Part shown: piece after piece, positions 56,686-64,000 of the stretch
How the letters are laid out: each line of letters begins with the position of its first letter
Numbering within the stretch: the stretch's first letter is position 1
Source of the DNA: an uncultured Pseudocitrobacter sp.
GTDB lineage: Bacteria > Pseudomonadota > Gammaproteobacteria > Enterobacterales > Enterobacteriaceae
DNA: 64,000 bases
Assembly (NCBI GenBank): GCA_913778145.1
Contig: CAJYVI010000021.1
Coordinates: forward strand, 21,552 to 85,551
Direction: 5' to 3'
Position numbers and translations under genes: made by a program
Notes under the pieces: generated by a model
What the model was told of the DNA's origin: nothing
The model's database searches: none
The model's input: only the letters and a program-made list of their open reading frames with translations

Positions 56686-57033
56686 ATGAAGACGTTTTTC
56701 CGTACAATGCTGCTTGGATGTCTGTTAGCCACGTCCAGCCAGAGCTATGCATTAAGCGAGTCAGAAGCAGAAGACATGGCCGATCTCACTGCGGTGTTTG
56801 TGTTTCTGAAAAACGACTGCGGTTATCAAAATCTACCGAATGGCCAGATTCGTCGCGCCCTCGTTTTCTTTGCCCAGCAAAATCAGTGGGATCTCAGCAA
56901 CTACGATACTTTCGATATGAAATCGCTCGGTGAAGACAGCTATCGCGATCTCAGCGGTATCGGCATCCCTACTGCGAAAAAATGCAAATCGCTGGCCCGC
57001 GACTCCCTGAGCCTGCTCGCCTACGTGAAGTAA
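56686..57033 (+). CDS. yacC: small exported protein YacC (PulS/OutS-like)
   Basis: 115 aa, the E. coli length. N-terminal signal peptide about 1-22 (ends SQSYA). The mature part is nearly identical to E. coli YacC, with two cysteines (NDCGYQ, KKCKSL) that probably pair. The family includes type II secretion pilotins (PulS, OutS), but no secretion genes are nearby and no convincing lipobox is placed at the cleavage site, so a pilotin role is uncertain. The start at 56686 has GAGG-type sequence upstream. Confidence 0.92.
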   Translation: MKTFFRTMLLGCLLATSSQSYALSESEAEDMADLTAVFVFLKNDCGYQNLPNGQIRRALVFFAQQNQWDLSNYDTFDMKSLGEDSYRDLSGIGIPTAKKCKSLARDSLSLLAYVK

Positions 57034-57060
57034 CTCTCTCTACCTTCCTGCTGAAAAAAC

Positions 57061-57078
57061 GACCGTGCGCCTACGGTC
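57061..57078 (+). terminator. weak hairpin between yacC and speE
   Basis: GACCGT (57061-57066) pairs with ACGGTC (57073-57078); A-run before and no strong T-run after. Possible weak terminator after yacC. Confidence 0.4.
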
Positions 57079-57136
57079 ATTGTTAGCTATGATGTTGCGC
57101 CTGTTTCAAAGGTGTTAACAATGGAGGGTTCAAGCG

Positions 57137-57997
57137 ATGTCCGATAACAACGCGTGGCATGAAACGCTGCATGACCAGTTTGGTCAGTATTTTGCGGTAG
57201 AGAATGTGCTCTATCACGAGAAAACCGATCATCAGGATTTGATCATTTTCGAGAACGCCGCCTTTGGTCGCGTAATGGCGCTGGACGGCGTGGTGCAAAC
57301 CACCGAGCGCGATGAGTTTATCTATCACGAAATGATGACCCACGTTCCGCTGCTGGCCCACGGCCAGGCGAAGCATGTGCTGATTATCGGCGGTGGCGAT
57401 GGCGCGATGCTGCGTGAAGTCACCCGTCATAAGAATGTTGAAACCATCACCATGGTGGAAATCGATGCAGGTGTGGTCTCGTTCTGTCGCCAGTATCTCC
57501 CCAATCACAATGCCGGTGCCTACGACGACCCGCGCTTTACGCTGGTGATTGATGATGGCGTGAATTTCGTCAACCAAACGTCGCAGACTTTTGACGTAAT
57601 TATTTCCGACTGCACTGATCCGATTGGCCCCGGCGAAAGCCTGTTCACCTCGGCGTTTTACGAAGGCTGCAAACGCTGCCTGAACCCCGGCGGTATCTTC
57701 GCAGCACAAAACGGCGTTTGTTTCCTCCAGCAGGATGAAGCCCTCGACAGCCATCGAAAACTGAGCCACTACTTTAAGGATGTCAGTTTCTATCAGGCGG
57801 CCATCCCCACCTATTACGGTGGCATCATGACCTTCGCCTGGGCAACCGATAACCCGGCGCTACGTCATTTATCGACTGAGATTATCCAGGCCCGCTTCCA
57901 CACCGCGAAGATTGCGTGTCGCTACTACAACCCGGCTATTCACACCGCGGCGTTCGCGCTGCCACAATATCTACATGACGCACTGTCCGCACAGTGA
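57137..57997 (+). CDS. speE: spermidine synthase
   Basis: 286 aa (E. coli 288). Transfers aminopropyl from decarboxylated S-adenosylmethionine to putrescine, giving spermidine and 5'-methylthioadenosine. The binding loop [11 protein letters not shown] (about residues 85-95) and the catalytic DCTDPIGPG region are intact. It precedes speD by 20 bp, the standard speED operon; SpeD supplies its aminopropyl donor and Mtn removes its by-product. Confidence 0.98.
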   Translation: MSDNNAWHETLHDQFGQYFAVENVLYHEKTDHQDLIIFENAAFGRVMALDGVVQTTERDEFIYHEMMTHVPLLAHGQAKHVLIIGGGDGAMLREVTRHKNVETITMVEIDAGVVSFCRQYLPNHNAGAYDDPRFTLVIDDGVNFVNQTSQTFDVIISDCTDPIGPGESLFTSAFYEGCKRCLNPGGIFAAQNGVCFLQQDEALDSHRKLSHYFKDVSFYQAAIPTYYGGIMTFAWATDNPALRHLSTEIIQARFHTAKIACRYYNPAIHTAAFALPQYLHDALSAQ

Positions 57998-58017
57998 CGC
58001 TAAGGGGGTGACGAAAA

Positions 58018-58812
58018 TTGAAAAAACTGAAGCTGCACGGCTTTAATAACCTGACCAAAAGCCTGAGTTTTTGTATCTACGATATCTGCTATGCAAAAAC
58101 CGCAGAAGAGCGCGATGGCTACATCGCCTACATCGATGAACTCTACAACGCCAATCGACTGACCGAGATCCTGTCAGAAACCTGTTCCATCATCGGCGCG
58201 AACATTCTCAATATCGCCCGCCAGGATTACGAGCCGCAGGGCGCGAGCGTCACCATACTGGTGAGCGAAGAACCCGTCGACCCAAAACTGATTGATAAAA
58301 CCGAGCATCCCGGCCCGCTGCCGGAAGCGGTGGTGGCGCATCTCGATAAGAGCCACATCTGCGTACATACCTATCCGGAAAGCCACCCGGAAAGCGGGCT
58401 GTGCACCTTTCGCGCTGATATCGAAGTCTCGACCTGCGGCGTCATTTCACCGCTGAACGCGCTGAACTACCTCATCCACCAGCTGGAATCTGATATTGTC
58501 ACCATTGATTATCGCGTGCGCGGTTTCACCCGTGATATCAACGGTATGAAGCACTTTATCGATCATGAGATTAATTCGATTCAGAATTTTATGTCGGATG
58601 ACATGAAGTCGCTGTATGACATGGTTGACGTGAATGTGTATCAGGAGAACATCTTCCACACCAAGATGATGCTCAAAGAGTTCGACCTGAAACACTATAT
58701 GTTCCACACCAAACCGGAAGATTTAACCGACACCGAGCGCAAAGAGATTACCGCTGCGCTATGGAAGGAGATGCGCGAGATTTATTACGCGCGCAATATA
58801 CCGGCTGTATAA
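58018..58812 (+). CDS. speD: S-adenosylmethionine decarboxylase proenzyme
   Basis: 264 aa, the E. coli length. Pyruvoyl enzyme that makes decarboxylated SAM for spermidine synthesis. The proenzyme self-cleaves before the Ser of [12 protein letters not shown] (S112), giving beta and alpha chains. The start is a TTG at 58018 with AAGGGGGTG upstream, also the start used in E. coli. A strong hairpin follows, separating it from lacA, which comes in from the opposite side. Confidence 0.98.
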   Translation: MKKLKLHGFNNLTKSLSFCIYDICYAKTAEERDGYIAYIDELYNANRLTEILSETCSIIGANILNIARQDYEPQGASVTILVSEEPVDPKLIDKTEHPGPLPEAVVAHLDKSHICVHTYPESHPESGLCTFRADIEVSTCGVISPLNALNYLIHQLESDIVTIDYRVRGFTRDINGMKHFIDHEINSIQNFMSDDMKSLYDMVDVNVYQENIFHTKMMLKEFDLKHYMFHTKPEDLTDTERKEITAALWKEMREIYYARNIPAV

Positions 58813-58817
58813 CAGTT

Positions 58818-58839
58818 AATCGGGGCGTATGCCCCGATT
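58818..58839. terminator. hairpin between speD and lacA
   Basis: AATCGGGGC (58818-58826) pairs with GCCCCGATT (58831-58839) around GTAT. Convergent genes lie on both sides, so it may serve both; U-runs are short. Confidence 0.65.
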
Positions 58840-58862
58840 CTGTAACAATGGTTGGGACGGCG

Positions 58863-59468
58863 TCAGGGCTGAACTTTTAAGTCATGATAGTAATACTCTT
58901 TATCACGCAATGTTATTTCCCGGAGAACCCGGCAGGGCACACCAACAGCAATAACATTCGCTGGAATATCTTTTGTCACCACACTCCCCGCACCGATGAC
59001 CGAATTATCTCCAATTGTTACCCCCGGATTGATAACAACATGGCTGCCAATCCAGACATTATTCCCGATCGTCACAGGGAAAGAGAACATTTCTCCGTGC
59101 GGACGTAAGGCATAATGCACAGGATGCCCGGTAACAGAAATAGTCACATTGGGTGCAATCATGACGTTATCACCGATGGTAACCGTGTGATCGTCAACAA
59201 TCGTCAAATTGAAATTGGCATAAAAATTTTTACCAAGGGTAATATTCTTACCATAAGAGAAATACACTGGCGGTTCAATCCAGACATTATCGCCCGTTTT
59301 AGCAAAAATCTGCCCAATTAATTCTTTACGCCGTTTTTCCTCTGAAGGGCGAGTATGATTATATTCATGCATCAGTTCCTTACCTTGCAGACGCTCCTCC
59401 GGTAAACCCTCTGTTAAATCCGTGAACAGCATTCCCTCTTTAATCCGCTGTCTCATTGATAAGGTCAT
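58863..59468 (-). CDS. lacA: galactoside O-acetyltransferase
   Basis: 201 aa (E. coli 203). Acetylates galactosides with acetyl-CoA, possibly a detoxification step. A left-handed beta-helix of hexapeptide repeats covers about residues 70-185 (ITIGNNVWIGSHV, GVTIGDNSVIGAGS). The catalytic His is H115-like in SVTGHPVHY. A close relative is maltose acetyltransferase, but position after lacY and the sequence favour LacA. AGGAGG precedes the ATG. It is the last gene of the lac operon. Confidence 0.96.
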   Translation of the reverse strand: MTLSMRQRIKEGMLFTDLTEGLPEERLQGKELMHEYNHTRPSEEKRRKELIGQIFAKTGDNVWIEPPVYFSYGKNITLGKNFYANFNLTIVDDHTVTIGDNVMIAPNVTISVTGHPVHYALRPHGEMFSFPVTIGNNVWIGSHVVINPGVTIGDNSVIGAGSVVTKDIPANVIAVGVPCRVLREITLRDKEYYYHDLKVQP

Positions 59469-59484
59469 TTTCGCCTCCTGCGGA

Positions 59485-60741
59485 TCAACTTATACTTTTC
59501 GTCTGCGAGGTTCGCATCATACTCATTGGCCCGGCACCGCTTAACGTTACGGTTGAGATGAGCGTAAAGACCAGCGCAATCAGACCTAAAACTAAATAGG
59601 CCCCCTGAAAACCAATTTTTTCATACATATTTCCCGCCAGCACCGACATAAACATCATTGCCAACTGCTTGAAAAAGCAGAAGCAAACCAGGTAAATGGT
59701 GGCAGAAAAACGCACTTCAAACTGGCTGGTAATATATTTGAAGCATCCCACAATCAGGAAAGGAATTTCAAACATATGCAGAGTTTTAAGGACAACAACT
59801 TCTACCGCTGTTGTAGCGAATGAAGAACCTATAATGCGTACTGACATAATCATTCCCGCAACCAGCAAGGCATTCTTACCCCCAATGCGGTTTACGATTA
59901 GCGGAGCGAAAAACATAATACAGGCATTGAGCAATTCGCCCATGGTCGTGACATAACCAAATACGCGCGTGCCCTGCTCTCCGGTCGCGAAAAAGGAGGT
60001 GAAAAAGTTGGCGAACTGCTGATCGAACACGTCATACGTGCAGGATACGCCAACCACATACAGCGACAGAAACCACAGTTTGGGTTGTTTAAACAACTCC
60101 AGGGCCAGTTTAATACTAAAGGCTGATGAGTTTGCACCTACGGCCTCAGCAACCGTTGCAGAGGAAGAAGCATCCGTACGAGAGAAATAGAGCAATATCG
60201 CGAGTACAATTGCACATCCCGATCCCAGCCAGAAAACAAACTCATTATTGATTGTGAACATGACGCCCACAATCGACGCACAAAGTGCCCACCCCACACA
60301 GCCAAACATCCGCGCTCGACCAAACTCAAAATGGCTGCGTCTGCTCGCCTTTTCAATATAGGCTTCAATCGCTGGTGCGCCCGCATTATAGATAAAGCCA
60401 AGATAGATGCCGCCCACGATAGAACCGAGCAGAATGTTAAATTGTAATAATGGCCCGAAAACATAAATAAAGAAGGGAGCAAACATGACTAACATCCCGG
60501 TAATAACCCACAGCAGATGTTTTCGTAAGCCAAGTTTATCCGACATCAGACCAAATATCGGCTGAAACAAAAGCGAGAAAAATGAAATACAGGCAAAGAT
60601 GACACCGGTGTCTCCCTTACTGATATGGTTGATATCATGTAACCAGATCGGAAAAAAGGGAAAGTATGCGCCCATGATAAAAAAATAGAAAAAGAAGAAA
60701 AAGCCAAACATCCAGAAATTTGTATTCTTCAGATAATACAT
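59485..60741 (-). CDS. lacY: lactose permease
   Basis: 418 aa (E. coli 417). Inner-membrane lactose/H+ symporter with 12 helices. The functional residues are in place: E126 and R144 in the EAYIEK ... FEFGRARM region, E269 in TTMGELLN, R302, H322 and E325 in MSVRIIG and LHMFEIP. AAGGAAA precedes the ATG. It lies between lacZ and lacA; a hairpin separates it from lacZ. Confidence 0.97.
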   Translation of the reverse strand: MYYLKNTNFWMFGFFFFFYFFIMGAYFPFFPIWLHDINHISKGDTGVIFACISFFSLLFQPIFGLMSDKLGLRKHLLWVITGMLVMFAPFFIYVFGPLLQFNILLGSIVGGIYLGFIYNAGAPAIEAYIEKASRRSHFEFGRARMFGCVGWALCASIVGVMFTINNEFVFWLGSGCAIVLAILLYFSRTDASSSATVAEAVGANSSAFSIKLALELFKQPKLWFLSLYVVGVSCTYDVFDQQFANFFTSFFATGEQGTRVFGYVTTMGELLNACIMFFAPLIVNRIGGKNALLVAGMIMSVRIIGSSFATTAVEVVVLKTLHMFEIPFLIVGCFKYITSQFEVRFSATIYLVCFCFFKQLAMMFMSVLAGNMYEKIGFQGAYLVLGLIALVFTLISTVTLSGAGPMSMMRTSQTKSIS

Positions 60742-60761
60742 GTGGATTTCCTTGCATAAAG

Positions 60762-60785
60762 GTGGGCAGGTTCACGCCTGCCCAC
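60762..60785 (-). other. lacZ-lacY intercistronic hairpin
   Basis: GTGGGCAGG (60762-60770) pairs with CCTGCCCAC (60777-60785), with no U-run, in the 85-bp lacZ-lacY gap. It probably affects mRNA processing or decay rather than termination; role inferred. Confidence 0.55.
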
Positions 60786-60826
60786 ACATTCATTTCATTC
60801 TTCAATATGAATGAATCTGTATATTA

Positions 60827-63979
<3,153 letters not shown>

Positions 63980-64000
63980 GGGGGCACAGCGAAATTAGTG

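Noticed and set aside
58863..59468. lacA as maltose O-acetyltransferase (maa)
   Set aside because: The two are close relatives, but the gene follows lacY with operon spacing and its sequence is nearer to LacA.

Overview
The window is a stretch of chromosome from a member of the Enterobacteriaceae. Gene order and protein sequences from dxr to speD follow the dxr-frr-pyrH-tsf-rpsB ... panD-can-hpt-gcd-cueO-speED segment of Escherichia coli, read here in the opposite orientation. Two features argue against E. coli itself: a complete lacZYA operon lies directly beside speD, and several proteins (FhuA loops, ClcA, SfsA, GluQ) differ clearly from the E. coli versions as I remember them. An Enterobacter, Citrobacter or Lelliottia-like organism is my inference; the genus cannot be fixed from the sequence alone.

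Layout: 1-3817 is the minus-strand translation and cell-growth cluster rpsB-tsf-pyrH-frr-dxr, with dxr cut by the window edge. 3818-9081 holds the rpsB leader and promoter, then map, glnD, dapD and yaeH. 9202-13601 holds cdaR, degP and dgt; 13685-15816 holds mtn, btuF and yadS. 15858-18872 holds a tandem pair of small four-cysteine exported proteins, then erpA and clcA. 19056-26360 holds hemL and the ferrichrome uptake operon fhuACDB. 26601-36720 holds mrcB, hrpB, thpR, sfsA, dksA, gluQ, pcnB (AUU start) and folK. 37026-43964 is a seven-gene, AT-richer chaperone-usher fimbrial operon at the site of the E. coli yad fimbriae. 44085-47346 holds the pantothenate genes panB, panC and panD, with an Rpn-family recombination nuclease between panC and panD. 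47352-58812 holds yadE, yadI, the ABC exporter yadGH, can, hpt, gcd, cueO, yacC and speED. 58863-64000 holds lacA, lacY, lacZ and the lac promoter and operator; lacI would lie beyond the right edge.

Functional groups: translation (rpsB, tsf, frr, map, gluQ), nitrogen and stringent control (glnD, dksA), envelope upkeep (degP, mrcB, dapD), cofactors (panBCD, folK, hemL, btuF, erpA), iron and copper (fhu, cueO), RNA turnover (pcnB), polyamines (speED) and sugar oxidation or use (gcd, lac). Readable control sites include a sigma-E promoter at degP, a Fur site at fhuA, a CueR promoter with a 19-bp spacer at cueO, a CRP site overlapping the gcd promoter, and a lacO1-like operator. A family of G/C-rich palindromic units with CCCTCACCC arms recurs at gene ends.

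I see no tRNA or rRNA genes, insertion sequences, prophage or CRISPR arrays. Nothing here amounts to a convincing new multi-gene system. The least explained parts are the tandem four-cysteine proteins, the palindromic repeat family, and the panD upstream region.
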